Shown piece by piece: positions 9,422 through 18,405 of a stretch of DNA of 64,000 nucleotides; the stretch's first letter is position 1; each line of letters starts with the position of its first letter. The notes below the pieces were generated by a model. The model was not told the DNA's origin. It worked only from the letters and a program-made list of their open reading frames with translations, and did no database searches. This DNA comes from Flavisolibacter ginsengisoli DSM 18119. GTDB taxonomy: Bacteria > Bacteroidota > Bacteroidia > Chitinophagales > Chitinophagaceae. A program made the translations under genes and the position numbers. The DNA is taken from assembly GCF_900129295.1 (NCBI RefSeq), contig NZ_FQUU01000010.1, forward strand, positions 114,387 through 178,386. Reading direction: 5' to 3'.

Positions 9422-10438
9422 ATGAACCGATCACTGTTGATATTATCCTTACTCATCACCGGCTCCCTGCATGGTGTAGCCCAACAGCGACCGCATTATA
9501 CGCAGTATATCCTGAACAATTATATTCTGAATCCTGCTTTATCTGGTATTGAGAATTATACCGATGTAAAGATCAGTGGGAGGGACCAGTGGGTGGGATT
9601 GGATGGCGCACCACGGACTATGTATCTTACTGTACATATGCCTATTGGTAAAAAGGATTATAAAACATCTGCTACTTCGTATAATATTCCCGGCGAAAAC
9701 CCCAGGGGTACCAATTATTGGTCTAATTATACCGCTTCCGAGCCGCACCATGGTATCGGCTTTTCTGTTATGAATGATAAAACAGGGTTGTATAATCGTT
9801 TTTCTGCTAATGTTTCTTATGCCTACCACCTGGGCTTATCCGCGCGAACCAATATAGCCGCAGGCTTTGCTGCAGGTATTCAAAGTATCAACCGTGATGG
9901 CACCAAATCAACTTTCAATAACAATGATCCTACCGATCCGGCGCAGGGTAATACTTCTGACATTTACCGGGTCAGGCCAGACCTTTCTGCCGGCATCTGG
10001 ATATATGCTGCAGATTATTTTGTTGGTCTTAGTGCCCAGCAGGTGATCCCGCAAAAAGTTTCTTTTACCGATGACACTTTGGGTTTTAAGATAGTTCCCC
10101 ATTTGTTTGCCACAGGCGGGCTCAGGTTCCTGCTCAGCGAAGACGTCAATGCCATTCCCTCAGTAATGGTAAAATATGTATCTCCTTTAGACCCTCAATT
10201 TGATGTTAACCTGAAGTTGCAGTACCAGGATCTTTTTTGGGTAGGAGGGAGCTATAGATTTAAAGATGGGTACGCGGCCATGTTGGGATTGAACGTTGCG
10301 AATTCATTCAATATTGGTTATGCCTACGATTTTACCCGTACTGCACTCAACACGGTAAGCAGGGGCACCCACGAGATCATCATAGGTTTTTTGATCGGTA
10401 ACCGGTATGGTGATACTTGCCCCAGGAATGTCTGGTAA
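9422..10438 (+). CDS. PorP/SprF family type IX secretion-associated outer-membrane protein
   Basis: 338 residues with a signal peptide (ending SLHGVAQ) and the family opening QQRPHYTQYILNNYILNPAL. The rest is predicted outer-membrane beta-barrel, rich in alternating aromatic strands. SprF relatives are needed to export or anchor a specific CHU_C-type cargo. The four-base gap from the PKD gene indicates co-transcription and points to that protein as its partner. Confidence 0.88.
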   Translation: MNRSLLILSLLITGSLHGVAQQRPHYTQYILNNYILNPALSGIENYTDVKISGRDQWVGLDGAPRTMYLTVHMPIGKKDYKTSATSYNIPGENPRGTNYWSNYTASEPHHGIGFSVMNDKTGLYNRFSANVSYAYHLGLSARTNIAAGFAAGIQSINRDGTKSTFNNNDPTDPAQGNTSDIYRVRPDLSAGIWIYAADYFVGLSAQQVIPQKVSFTDDTLGFKIVPHLFATGGLRFLLSEDVNAIPSVMVKYVSPLDPQFDVNLKLQYQDLFWVGGSYRFKDGYAAMLGLNVANSFNIGYAYDFTRTALNTVSRGTHEIIIGFLIGNRYGDTCPRNVW

Positions 10439-10484
10439 ATGTTTTGAGAGGAACGTGTACCTGGTATTTATAAACTGATGCTAA

Positions 10485-12185
10485 TTACAGGCGGATCACC
10501 TTTTTATCAGACTTCAAAGCTTTGATCTTTTCCAGTTTTACCTTAAGGCTGATTTTAGCGTCTCTTATTGCTGACAGGCTCACATCAGGTATCGGGCTGC
10601 AGGTAGTAAGCTGTGCATGGGACATTTCTGATTCCACCTTTTCCAGTTGAGAGAGCACCTGGTCACAATTGGTTTGCATGCTATCCAGTTCGATTTCTGT
10701 TAAGGCGTTGGACAAATTGGTATTGATCCTTGACCAGTCAATTTTTTCGTATTGTGCCTTTAAGTTCTGCTCAATATGCTGCCAGTTGATCTTTTCCAGT
10801 TCTTTATTGTACTGCTGTTGTGCCATGGCCTTTTCTTTCATTGTCATGGCATCTGCAATCTGTGTTTCAACCTCTTTCCATTGCAGGGTTTTCATTACCT
10901 TTTTTGTAGCAGCAACCGTCGAAGCCACCTGTTGTTTTTGTTCCTGTGTAAGGGAAGCATCTACATCATCCTGGGCCACCTGGATATAGTTGGATGCCTG
11001 TGGATCCACAGAATGTTCTTCAGGTACTACAGTCTCCCTTTGTTTAGGGTAAAGGCTCTTTTCATTAGCTGGTGAACTTATGGCAACGGTAGCCTTTGAA
11101 GACATAACAGGAACAGGTGATATGGATTCAGCTGCTGATGCAGTTTCCTCGGCTGAACTGAATAAAGCAAAAGGATTGGCCATGGTATTATAGGCAAACG
11201 CATAGTTACCTTGTCTTTTCTTTTCCTTAATGATCAGTACGGAGTTCAATGCTATAATACAGAACAGGGCTGCCAGTACACCGGCCAGTTGACTGAACTG
11301 AAATCTTTTTTTCTTTTCCATACCTACTATTTTTTCAATCCTGTTCAATAATGAATTCTTGCCTGTAGCACCTATGGCTAAAATATGCGGGGATGCAGTG
11401 GCAGCTTTTTCAAGTGTAAGTAGCGCCGCTGCATAACTTACTTTGTCATACCCGAATTGTAACACCAGTTCATCGCAGCATGATTCCCTTTCTGCTTCAA
11501 TGTTCTTCATGAATTGTTTAACAAAAGGATTGAAATACAAGATGGTATGGATAATGCTGATAACCAGGTTTACCAGGTAATCGTAGCGTTTTATATGAGA
11601 GAGCTCATGGAGTAATACAGCTTCCACCTGCTGAACAGATAAATTATTCAGGCTGGCCACCGGTAATAGAATAATAGGTTTGAGGTATCCAATAGTAAGT
11701 GGTGACCTTACAATGCTTGACACATAAACCCTTACCTTTTTGCTGATGTTTAAATTCCCAGAGATCTTTTGCACAAAAAGACGGTAGGTTAGGTCCGCTT
11801 TTTTGATGCCTTCTTTTTTGATCTTTTGGACAAACAGGTAATTATTATATAAGCGCAGAGTTGGAAAAGCCAGTAAGCTGAGATAGGCAACAGATGCTGA
11901 GATCAGCAGGATGTTTAAAATACTGTCAGTTTCGGGAATAGATTGATCAAAGAATGCTATAGTTGAAACAGGATTACTGGTATAAAACTGTATAAAGCAT
12001 ATGATAAACCAAACAAAGCCGGTAATGATGGCGATAACCGAAAGCTGGTATTTTTTGTGAGACCCGGGTTTGAATAAATAACTAATGGCCAGGAATAAGC
12101 ACCAGAGCAATGCCATTTGCCAAAAGCTATTAAGTGTGGCCCATCCGAGCGATTGCAGGAAATGGGACTGGCTCCAATTGGCCAT
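10485..12185 (-). CDS. BlaR1/MecR1-like M56 family membrane metallopeptidase
   Basis: 566 residues. The N-terminal half has about four membrane segments and the M56 zinc site HELSH (near residue 190) with the downstream AERESCCDELV element. A further membrane helix follows near 300. The C-terminal half is periplasmic, Q/K/E-rich and partly coiled coil, with no penicillin-binding domain, so the signal sensed is unlikely to be a beta-lactam bound in the usual way. It starts 3 bases after the BlaI-like gene in the same transcript, as in signal-driven proteolysis systems where the peptidase inactivates the repressor. Confidence 0.85.
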   Translation of the reverse strand: MANWSQSHFLQSLGWATLNSFWQMALLWCLFLAISYLFKPGSHKKYQLSVIAIITGFVWFIICFIQFYTSNPVSTIAFFDQSIPETDSILNILLISASVAYLSLLAFPTLRLYNNYLFVQKIKKEGIKKADLTYRLFVQKISGNLNISKKVRVYVSSIVRSPLTIGYLKPIILLPVASLNNLSVQQVEAVLLHELSHIKRYDYLVNLVISIIHTILYFNPFVKQFMKNIEAERESCCDELVLQFGYDKVSYAAALLTLEKAATASPHILAIGATGKNSLLNRIEKIVGMEKKKRFQFSQLAGVLAALFCIIALNSVLIIKEKKRQGNYAFAYNTMANPFALFSSAEETASAAESISPVPVMSSKATVAISSPANEKSLYPKQRETVVPEEHSVDPQASNYIQVAQDDVDASLTQEQKQQVASTVAATKKVMKTLQWKEVETQIADAMTMKEKAMAQQQYNKELEKINWQHIEQNLKAQYEKIDWSRINTNLSNALTEIELDSMQTNCDQVLSQLEKVESEMSHAQLTTCSPIPDVSLSAIRDAKISLKVKLEKIKALKSDKKVIRL

Positions 12186-12188
12186 AGT

Positions 12189-12575
12189 TTACTGTTTTTT
12201 CAGGTTGTCAATAAGAGTCTGAATCTTGTCCAACTCCTCAGCGGAAACTTTTTGCTCCCCGCTACCCAGTGCCTGCAAAACTAATTGAGTTGAAGATCCT
12301 CCGAAAAGAGAATCGATCATTTTATTTAAAAGGTGTTTTTGCGTCTTCTCCCTGTTTACCGCAGGTTGATAAACGTGCGTTCTCATAGACTCATCTCTCT
12401 TTACCAGACCTTTCTCGTGCATGATCTGCATGAGTTTAAGCGTAGTGGTATAGCCTACATCCTTAGATTTGGCCAATTCCTCGTGAACTTCCCGCACAGT
12501 AGCAACATCCTTATGCCAAAGGATATTAAGTATCTCTAATTCACTTTCCGTAGGTTTAATATATTTCGCCGCCAT
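12189..12575 (-). CDS. BlaI/MecI/CopY family winged-helix repressor
   Basis: The start MAAKYIKPTESELEIL is chosen over an upstream ATG that would add eleven unconserved residues. About 128 residues: an N-terminal winged helix (TESELEILNILWHKD..TTTLKLMQIMHEKGL) and a C-terminal helical dimerisation part. This family represses its own operon and is cleaved after activation of the partner M56 peptidase encoded immediately downstream. A perfect inverted repeat 24 bases upstream of the start is a natural operator candidate. Confidence 0.88.
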   Translation of the reverse strand: MAAKYIKPTESELEILNILWHKDVATVREVHEELAKSKDVGYTTTLKLMQIMHEKGLVKRDESMRTHVYQPAVNREKTQKHLLNKMIDSLFGGSSTQLVLQALGSGEQKVSAEELDKIQTLIDNLKKQ

Positions 12576-12598
12576 AAAAAAGCATTTACCGGACGAAT

Positions 12599-12616
12599 AT
12601 ACGACCATTTTCGTAT
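12599..12616. promoter_or_regulatory. Candidate operator of the BlaI-like repressor
   Basis: ATACGA-CCATTT-TCGTAT, perfect six-base arms with a six-base spacer, sits just upstream of the repressor start. Its position fits autoregulation. Binding is inferred. Confidence 0.5.
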
Positions 12617-12785
12617 TATAAAAATAGGCCTATTATATTTAATATTTATTAACAGTTTTTAAGGATGAGCGGTTGGAAAACATTTTAAATGAGATTAATT
12701 ACCGGGGGACCAAACTATCAATAACATTGATAATGCTATAAGAATGGGGTTATTCTCCAGCTTAATAACCCATTTACTCAATCGA

Positions 12786-13247
12786 TTATTTCTTGCCTTC
12801 AATCAAATCATTGATAGCTTTTTCCATTCTTCGTTGCCTGGTTTCCTCTGTCCTGGCTTGTCCTAATGGCAATACATACCGTTGTTTGTTACTGTATGAT
12901 AGTGTTTCAAAGAATTGCCTGGCCTTGCTGTTTTTATCAAGCAATCGTTGGAAGTCTGCCGGCACTTCCACTTCCCGCGGTTTAGTATCAAGTTCTAGTG
13001 TCACTTTTACTTTATCACCACCTTTGATACCTGTCTTGCTACGAATATCAGCACTTACACCAATCATAAATTTACCCCCCATTACGGCAATGGTATTTCT
13101 GTAAGTAAAATCGTTTACAGTAACAATTACCGGTGGCTTTTTCCCTGCTCCAAGTTTTTCCACCACTTCATCTGGCACATTAATTCCCGTATTGTTTCCC
13201 AGTTGCAGTATTGTGGTATTAAAACTTACCTTTTTTGCGTCAGACAT
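12786..13247 (-). CDS. YdeI/OmpD-associated family protein with DUF1905-like N-terminus
   Basis: About 153 residues from MSDAKKVSF; an in-frame ATG three codons earlier is less likely. Residues 5-90 form the small beta-barrel seen as DUF1905 (TTILQLGNNTGINVPDEVVEKLG...GGDKVKVTLELD). The C-terminal part (PADFQRLLDKNSKARQFFETLSY...) matches the helical bacteriocin-protection/YdeI segment. The molecular function is not known. It stands alone, at the edge of the cassette-like island. Confidence 0.75.
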   Translation of the reverse strand: MSDAKKVSFNTTILQLGNNTGINVPDEVVEKLGAGKKPPVIVTVNDFTYRNTIAVMGGKFMIGVSADIRSKTGIKGGDKVKVTLELDTKPREVEVPADFQRLLDKNSKARQFFETLSYSNKQRYVLPLGQARTEETRQRRMEKAINDLIEGKK

Positions 13248-13446
13248 AAATATCAATATTTTATTTTAATGGTTTGTACTAGTTTTTTTATTGGAATTAG
13301 ATGTACTGTAACGTAAAAGTATTAATTAATGTGGAGGTATTATCATTCCTGCACTTTACTTATAATAACAAAAAAAAATGTTCATCAGTCTTGATAAAAT
13401 CCTCCAGTAGCATTGCAATTTCAGTCTCAGTTACCAGCCGTTTTAT

Positions 13447-13986
13447 TTATCTGGATGGCTGTTTCACCTTTCTTCCTCTTTTGTCAATGTAAAACCATTT
13501 GTCGCTAATCCAGGTAGAATATTCTCCAGTTGATTTGGTTTCACAAGTCATGGAGACTTTCGCCTTGCCTTTTTCAAAGGGCCAGGCGCAGGCAAACTGT
13601 GGTTGGATAACAACCTTCCCTGTTGCAGCGTCTGCATAGCCAATTTTTTCATCCTTAACTATCCGGAAAAATCCATCTTCAACGTAATCAGGCCCATTGT
13701 CAAAAGGGAAAACATTGTATAGGATGTTTTCTTTCCTATCAATTGCAACAAATCCTTTTGGCGGCAACGACACAATAGCATACGTTCGAAAAGTATCGGT
13801 AAAGCAAAAAGAATATTTCCCTGCCGGAATGATGATGTCTCCATAAAGGTTCTTATAACCATAGCCATCATTAACAGAATCAATATAAGACACCCATATT
13901 TTGTTACCATCTGTTTTCTGTCCAAAAACTCCATGAAAACAACACAGTCCGATAAAGATTAGGAATACAATTCGGTTGGTTATCAT
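13447..13986 (-). CDS. Exported WG-repeat-like protein
   Basis: 179 residues with a signal peptide (ending HGVFGQ). The C-terminal part contains a WG-type beta repeat (GYADAATGKVVIQPQF, then AWPFEKGKAKV). WG-repeat proteins are thought to bind ligands or proteins; no specific role is known. It is the lowest-coordinate gene of the minus-strand island. The 144 bases before its start hold a degenerate attC-like palindrome. Confidence 0.6.
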   Translation of the reverse strand: MITNRIVFLIFIGLCCFHGVFGQKTDGNKIWVSYIDSVNDGYGYKNLYGDIIIPAGKYSFCFTDTFRTYAIVSLPPKGFVAIDRKENILYNVFPFDNGPDYVEDGFFRIVKDEKIGYADAATGKVVIQPQFACAWPFEKGKAKVSMTCETKSTGEYSTWISDKWFYIDKRGRKVKQPSR

Positions 13987-13992
13987 AATTGG

Positions 13993-14120
13993 CTGCCAAG
14001 GTTAAAATGTAAATGTGGCATTTGAAAGACGTCGGTTTCAATAAACCACAAAAGCAAAATAGTGATTTAAATTGTTATATTTAATGTCAAGCAACAATTT
14101 TAAAAACATTCTGTTGGCAG
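13993..14120 (-). other. Degenerate attC-like site
   Basis: The outer arms TGCCAA and TTGGCA pair, followed inward by AATGT/ACATT with unequal bulges. It fills the gap between two minus-strand genes exactly as the clearer sites do. The inner GGCTTT/AAAGCC box is not recognisable, hence the low confidence. Confidence 0.35.
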
Positions 14121-14129
14121 TAATTTTTT

Positions 14130-14783
14130 CTATTTGCTGTTATCTTCTTTCATCTCCAGATTCATTTGTTGTCCATACAAAAAAAGTTGTGGAATAAAAA
14201 GCAGGAAAACGGATAATTGCCAGGATGAAAAACCTTTACGAGCTATAAATAGGCAAACTATTATAAAGGCAATAACTATTGAAGCAATGTTTATTTTATA
14301 AGCTGTTTTCAAATATCCGTTGTCAGCCCAATTACGCCAACTACTTATGACTCTTATATTATTGTTTTTTGCAAACGTTTGTAAGAAGTGTATAAGCTTT
14401 AAATTATCATTTGGATCGACTTTGGTGGTGTTAATAAAAACAGTTTTATTATCCGTTATAAGCTTTCGCAGAAAACGTCCGTTGTCTATGACTATAGTTC
14501 TGATGTTGGCAAGGGGCAAGTCATCCACTTGTTTGTAATTAAACACAACTTTCTTTTTCCATGTAAAATGCAAATGCTCATTTTTAATAGAAATAGTCAG
14601 GTGTCCAACGGTGAAATAATAATAAAGCAATAAATAAATAACGAAAAAAAACAATCCCAAAATAGAACTGCCTATTTGAAATCCTAAAAGAAGCAGCCCT
14701 ATAAAAGCAAATGGCAAAAGAAAAAGTCCGAACAGAACTCTAGATTGTCTAAATATGGTAAGCTTAAATGGTTGCAAGGTCAA
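14130..14783 (-). CDS. Membrane protein with PH-like domain, function unknown
   Basis: 217 residues. A TTG start is used (MTLQPFKLTIFRQSR); no downstream ATG keeps the first membrane helix. Two hydrophobic hairpins (residues about 15-60 and 165-205) enclose a middle segment LTISIKNEHLHFTWKKKVV...LANIRTIVIDNGRF that looks like a bacterial PH domain. The function is unknown. It is one of the minus-strand cassette-like genes. Confidence 0.5.
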   Translation of the reverse strand: MTLQPFKLTIFRQSRVLFGLFLLPFAFIGLLLLGFQIGSSILGLFFFVIYLLLYYYFTVGHLTISIKNEHLHFTWKKKVVFNYKQVDDLPLANIRTIVIDNGRFLRKLITDNKTVFINTTKVDPNDNLKLIHFLQTFAKNNNIRVISSWRNWADNGYLKTAYKINIASIVIAFIIVCLFIARKGFSSWQLSVFLLFIPQLFLYGQQMNLEMKEDNSK

Positions 14784-14920
14784 ATAAAATTACAGGCAAT
14801 TAGAAACAGTTTTGAAATGGCAGTGTTACGTATCCAACTACCAGGTTACAGTTAACTAGTCGATTGTAGATATTTCGGTCAATTTATATTCATTAGTCCT
14901 GGTTCTGTTAAGCCCATGTT
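14784..14920 (-). other. Possible decayed attC-like site
   Basis: The end next to the upstream gene carries CTCTAAACATGGGCTTAACAG (minus strand, shown in part), close to the equivalent arm of the site at 21809-21944. The opposite arm next to the TTG start is not clearly complementary. The gap length fits the series. Confidence 0.25.
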
Positions 14921-15771
14921 TAGAGTTTATAGTAGATACGTTCTTCAATAAGGTCGCCTTTGTTGTCGTATAAGTATTTCCACATTGATCTATAGCCTGT
15001 CCCATAGGATAATTCTTTGATTAATTTATCACCTTTCTTCCATGTTGTTGAAGTAAAGTCCTTCCCGGTAATCACAGTTGTTTCTTTTATGGTTCCATTA
15101 TTTTCATATTCATAAAATAATTTGTTTAAAGTGTCATTGCTATTAGAAACACTGTAAGAATGATCTAACTGATTGTCAAAATAAATGTAATGGATGGTAG
15201 ATAACAATTTAGAATTGTTGTCAAGCATCTTTTGCATTGTCAATATGCCTTGATTGTCATAAACATGATAAAGAAAACTAGTGTCATATAATGCTGTTCT
15301 TTGAGAAATAAGCCTGGCAGCCTCCTGAGAATTACCTGGGCGGTTTCTTATGCTAATGATAGCTTCTATTTTTAATTTTCCGGAATCATCATAGCTTTTA
15401 ATGATTGAATCTAGTAGCAATCCATATTTTTTTTGGGCATGTGCCTTCAGTAATCCTTTTTCATTATAATAATCATTGACTTCCCTCCACAATACTTTTC
15501 TTCCGCCATTATCAATATCGAAATGCATTTTAGCAATTTGATGGCCAGTTGAGTCATATTTGTAATAGGTTAAACCAGATAACTTATTTGCAAATTCCTG
15601 ACCATCAGAATAGAGGTAAATTGATTCCTTAGTTTCAATAATACGACCTACATTATCAAGAGCATTTTCATATTTGATGGATTGTGTTAGTTCCCAGCCC
15701 TTTTCATCATTCGAGGGAAAGTTACAAGCGAACATTGATATGGGTAGCAATAAAAGGAAGATGTCTTTCAT
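14920..15771 (-). CDS. Lipoprotein with RHS/YD-like repeats
   Basis: The start at MKDIFLLLLPISMFAC gives a lipoprotein signal; an ATG 18 codons upstream reads through the attC-like site and is rejected. The body (about 283 residues) is made of YD-like units such as YKYDSTGHQIAKM, YYNEKGLLKAHAQKKYG, YDDSGKLKIEA and YDNKGDLIEE, the pattern of MORN/YD sheets in Bacteroidota. The function is unknown. It is a minus-strand cassette-like gene. Confidence 0.6.
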   Translation of the reverse strand: MKDIFLLLLPISMFACNFPSNDEKGWELTQSIKYENALDNVGRIIETKESIYLYSDGQEFANKLSGLTYYKYDSTGHQIAKMHFDIDNGGRKVLWREVNDYYNEKGLLKAHAQKKYGLLLDSIIKSYDDSGKLKIEAIISIRNRPGNSQEAARLISQRTALYDTSFLYHVYDNQGILTMQKMLDNNSKLLSTIHYIYFDNQLDHSYSVSNSNDTLNKLFYEYENNGTIKETTVITGKDFTSTTWKKGDKLIKELSYGTGYRSMWKYLYDNKGDLIEERIYYKL

Positions 15772-15778
15772 AATTGCG

Positions 15779-15908
15779 GTTAACGCCCGAAGCGTTTGTG
15801 GATTGCTTGTAGTCTGTAGCTTCACCTTAGCCTGGCGTTAATTTAAACAGTTTTTATTACAGAAAGTTAGTATAGCAGGAACTATTTCACAAATATTCGT
15901 GTTAGCTG
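15779..15908 (-). other. attC-like site
   Basis: The arm next to the gene start reads GTTAACG, then CCCGAAGCGTTTGTGG. The far arm reads TTTCACAAATATTCGTGTTAGC, whose reverse complement aligns with it (GCTAACAC.GAATATTTGTG) with small bulges. The cassette gene expected beyond the far arm is missing: the 310-base element begins 29 bases later. Confidence 0.6.
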
Positions 15909-15937
15909 CTTTGCTTTTCTCAAAGTATTTCTTTCTT

Positions 15938-16248
15938 TTCTTCCCCGATGAGTCACCGCTTTAGTAGCCTGCTTCTTGGAGCCTCTCATGCGGGACTCAT
16001 GGGCTATCTGTGTTCCGCAATCTTTTCTTCACTCGTACAATACACCATAAAATCCCTGTAACCCCTTTGGCTCCATTTGTAGTAAGTGGCAGAATTACAG
16101 CATATTCTATTCTAGGATAACTGCATCGATCAGTTTCTTAAAAAAACTAACAAAATATAATAAAAGGTAAAAGTAATTCCGGCGATGAGTTCCGCGCTGG
16201 ATATCTTAAAGTTTTATCTGCTGCTGCGGTGACTCATCGGGAAAAGAA
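15938..16248. mobile_element. Hairpin-ended 311-base MITE-like element, copy 1
   Basis: Ends are terminal inverted repeats around CCCGATGAGTCACCGC (left) and GCGGTGACTCATCGGG (right). Each end also holds an inner inverted copy (GCGGGACTCAT on the left, GATGAGTTCCGC on the right), so both ends can form their own hairpin. A second, nearly identical copy is at 24375-24684. No target duplication is seen. No transposase is encoded, and the one 73-codon frame inside looks spurious. Confidence 0.7.
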
Positions 16249-17128
16249 AAGCATACTAGGAGGCACTGCCAGCGATGCTGCATTTTCAATTGCAGAAACT
16301 TCTGATGGGGGCTATATAATGGCTGGTCAAACAGCTAGTAAAGAAGGAGATGTTAGCAATAACCACGGAAACACGGATGCTTGGGTGGTGAAGCTCGATA
16401 GAACTGGAAATAAGCAATGGCAAAAAACATTCGGTGGAACAGGTAGTGAAGGATCTCAATCTATTATTGAAACTTCAGAAGGAGGCTATATTATGGCGGG
16501 CTGGACCAACAGCAATGACGGTGACATAACCGGTTACCATGTTGGTTGGGGGATGAACATTGGAAATATAGACGGGTGGGTGGTAAGACTAAACAAAGAT
16601 GGGAACCTCTTATGGAACAAAGCATTTGGGGGTAGCAGTAGTGATAGAATTAATTCTATTATCCAGGGCATGGATAACAGCTATACAATAGCGGGAGATA
16701 CAAGGAGTAACTATGACGGTGATGTGGGCGCCAACCATGGTGATGATGATGCTTGGACTGTCAATATAGATAAAGAAGGAAAGATTTTATGGCAAAAAAC
16801 CCTCGGCGGATCGGATGGGGATATGGCCTATTTTATTACACCTACGCGGGATGGTGGTTATGTGTTGGCAGGTTTTACTTCAAGTAATGATGGTGACGTA
16901 AGCGGTAATCACGGTGGCGAAGACGCTTGGGTGGTAAAGTTGGATCAGAGGGGAAACAAACAATGGCAACGGACACTCGGTGGATCAAGCGGCGACATAG
17001 CTCGAGCTGTTTTTCAACGTGCCAACGGAAGTTACGTGATGGTAGGATCTACAGGCAGTAACGATGGCGATGTAATCGGTCAGCTCCATGCTGGAGGCGC
17101 TTGGATTGTTACAATGAAAGATCATTAA
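16249..17128 (+). pseudogene. 5'-truncated gene for a protein of beta repeats (AWVVKLD...GG units)
   Basis: An open frame of about 293 codons whose only available start is a GTG inside the adjacent MITE-like element, so the true N-terminus and any signal peptide are lost. The protein is five to six units of about 55 residues: GGYIMAG, GDVSNNHG, DAWVVKLD, GNKQWQKTFGG recur. Such units are probably a secreted beta-propeller-like repeat in Bacteroidota. No C-terminal sorting domain is present. It lies on the plus strand, opposite to most of the island. Confidence 0.65.
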
Positions 17129-17426
17129 TAATAGAATTGAAGTAAATCGCCACTTATGGTCTTCAAATGCGCAATTTTCTTATTCAGGGAGTCTCTTGTA
17201 AGGTACTCGCGGATTTATAATGTGTCACTTCACAAAATCTTTGTTTATTCTTAAAGTAGAATAAACAGGAAGTATAAATATAAGCTTCATTGTGTGCTTC
17301 TCAGCCAGCACTGGTGCGAACCTATTGTTAGGGGTTGCTTTACTTTAGAACTGATTATTAGCATAAATCTTGGAAGAATCTTTTAGATAGAAGTTTATAA
17401 CTATATATTTGGGAAAACTAACTATT
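17129..17426. other. Gap between two plus-strand genes
   Basis: There is no gene in these 298 bases. Near 17318-17342 a GAACCTATTGTTAGGGG stretch resembles the gene-proximal box of the attC-like sites, but on the plus strand, and no complementary partner was found. Otherwise AT-rich sequence. Confidence 0.3.
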
Positions 17427-17927
17427 ATGAAATTAGTGGCTCTCTTGGCAACATTTTTATTCATCCATTCTTCGTTTGCTCAAACTACTGTTTTTTCCAA
17501 GACATTTGGCACATTAGAATTTATAGAATTGGATCATGGTCTTGCTCATGTAGTAGATGGAACAGTTGAAAATGTACAAAACACCCCCACTGGAACACAC
17601 GGCTGGCTAAAAGATCTCGAGATTGTAAAAGTTACTGATACCATTGAAGTAGCGCCAAAGGCTAATTTCGGAGTAGTATATATGATCAAAGCAAAAGATA
17701 CAGTAGATATTGCTGTGGCAATCGAATGGATCTATCCGGAAAAAGTCACAAATGAAAAAGGTGAGAAGTTCAAATCTATAAAGTATACCACGAAGCGGCC
17801 TACAAACATTCCATCTGCTTCTTCATACAGTCTTGACGCATCCTACGAAATGGTAAAAGGTGAATGGAAAATGAACATGTATATCGAAAATAAAAAGGTG
17901 TACACTAAAACATTTTTCCTTCTTTAA
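17427..17927 (+). CDS. Exported protein of unknown function
   Basis: 166 residues from MKLVALLATFLFIHSSFAQ, a clean signal peptide; an upstream in-frame start adds six residues without support. The mature part begins TTVFSKTFG and is beta-rich (EVAPKANFGVVYMIKAKDTVDIAVAIEWIYPE). No family was recognised. It is one of only two plus-strand genes in the island and converges with the next gene, overlapping it by 23 bases. Confidence 0.6.
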   Translation: MKLVALLATFLFIHSSFAQTTVFSKTFGTLEFIELDHGLAHVVDGTVENVQNTPTGTHGWLKDLEIVKVTDTIEVAPKANFGVVYMIKAKDTVDIAVAIEWIYPEKVTNEKGEKFKSIKYTTKRPTNIPSASSYSLDASYEMVKGEWKMNMYIENKKVYTKTFFLL

Positions 17928-18318
17928 TCGTATGACAGTTTTTTCGAAACACCATTGTGTCTACCGGAGTTTCAACTAAAACAGAGTCTTTAGAAAAGGC
18001 TACGACCTTGAAATAAGTTCCTCGGGCAATTACTAATGTGTCTCCTTTTGCGGACCAGGCATCTGGAACTATAACATCAAAATCATCATATCTGTATACA
18101 GAATCTGTTCTTTTATGATTACGGAAATTGTAATAATAAAAAAAACATTGGCCATTAGGGAGAAACTTATAACAAGAGTTAAGTTCGCCGATAACTTCTT
18201 TATCACCAGTAATATCCCAAAAACAGTCACTCTTCAGGACATCATCGAGATGTAAACTTTGGGAACTATTACAAGATAACAAGCAGAAAGTGAAAAATAC
18301 TATAAAAAGTATATTCAT
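17905..18318 (-). CDS. Small lipoprotein of unknown function
   Basis: 137 residues starting MNILFIVFFTFCLLSC, a lipoprotein signal. The body reads like a lipocalin-style short beta sheet (ITGDKEVIGELNSCYKFLPN...GDTLVIARGTYFKVVAF...DTMVFRKNC). No family is assigned. The C-terminus overlaps the convergent plus-strand gene. Confidence 0.55.
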   Translation of the reverse strand: MNILFIVFFTFCLLSCNSSQSLHLDDVLKSDCFWDITGDKEVIGELNSCYKFLPNGQCFFYYYNFRNHKRTDSVYRYDDFDVIVPDAWSAKGDTLVIARGTYFKVVAFSKDSVLVETPVDTMVFRKNCHTIKEGKMF

Positions 18319-18351
18319 TTAATTAAGATGAAAACAGAAGCAATTTCCACA

Positions 18352-18405
18352 CGCTAATGATTTCAAAGTTGCTGATCTCTATTGCTTTATTGCTGTTCGT
18401 TAACC
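18352..18405 (-). other. Possible short attC-like site
   Basis: Box CGCTAATG lies near the upstream side of the lipoprotein gene and CGTTAACC at the other end, with CAAAG/CTTTA between. It is only about 54 bases long and overlaps the stop region of the next gene. The arms pair poorly. Confidence 0.3.

Noticed and set aside
16229..16248. GTG at 16229 as the start of the repeat-protein gene
   Set aside because: It lies inside the right end of the MITE-like element, and copy 2 carries the same bases in an unrelated context, so the native start has been lost.
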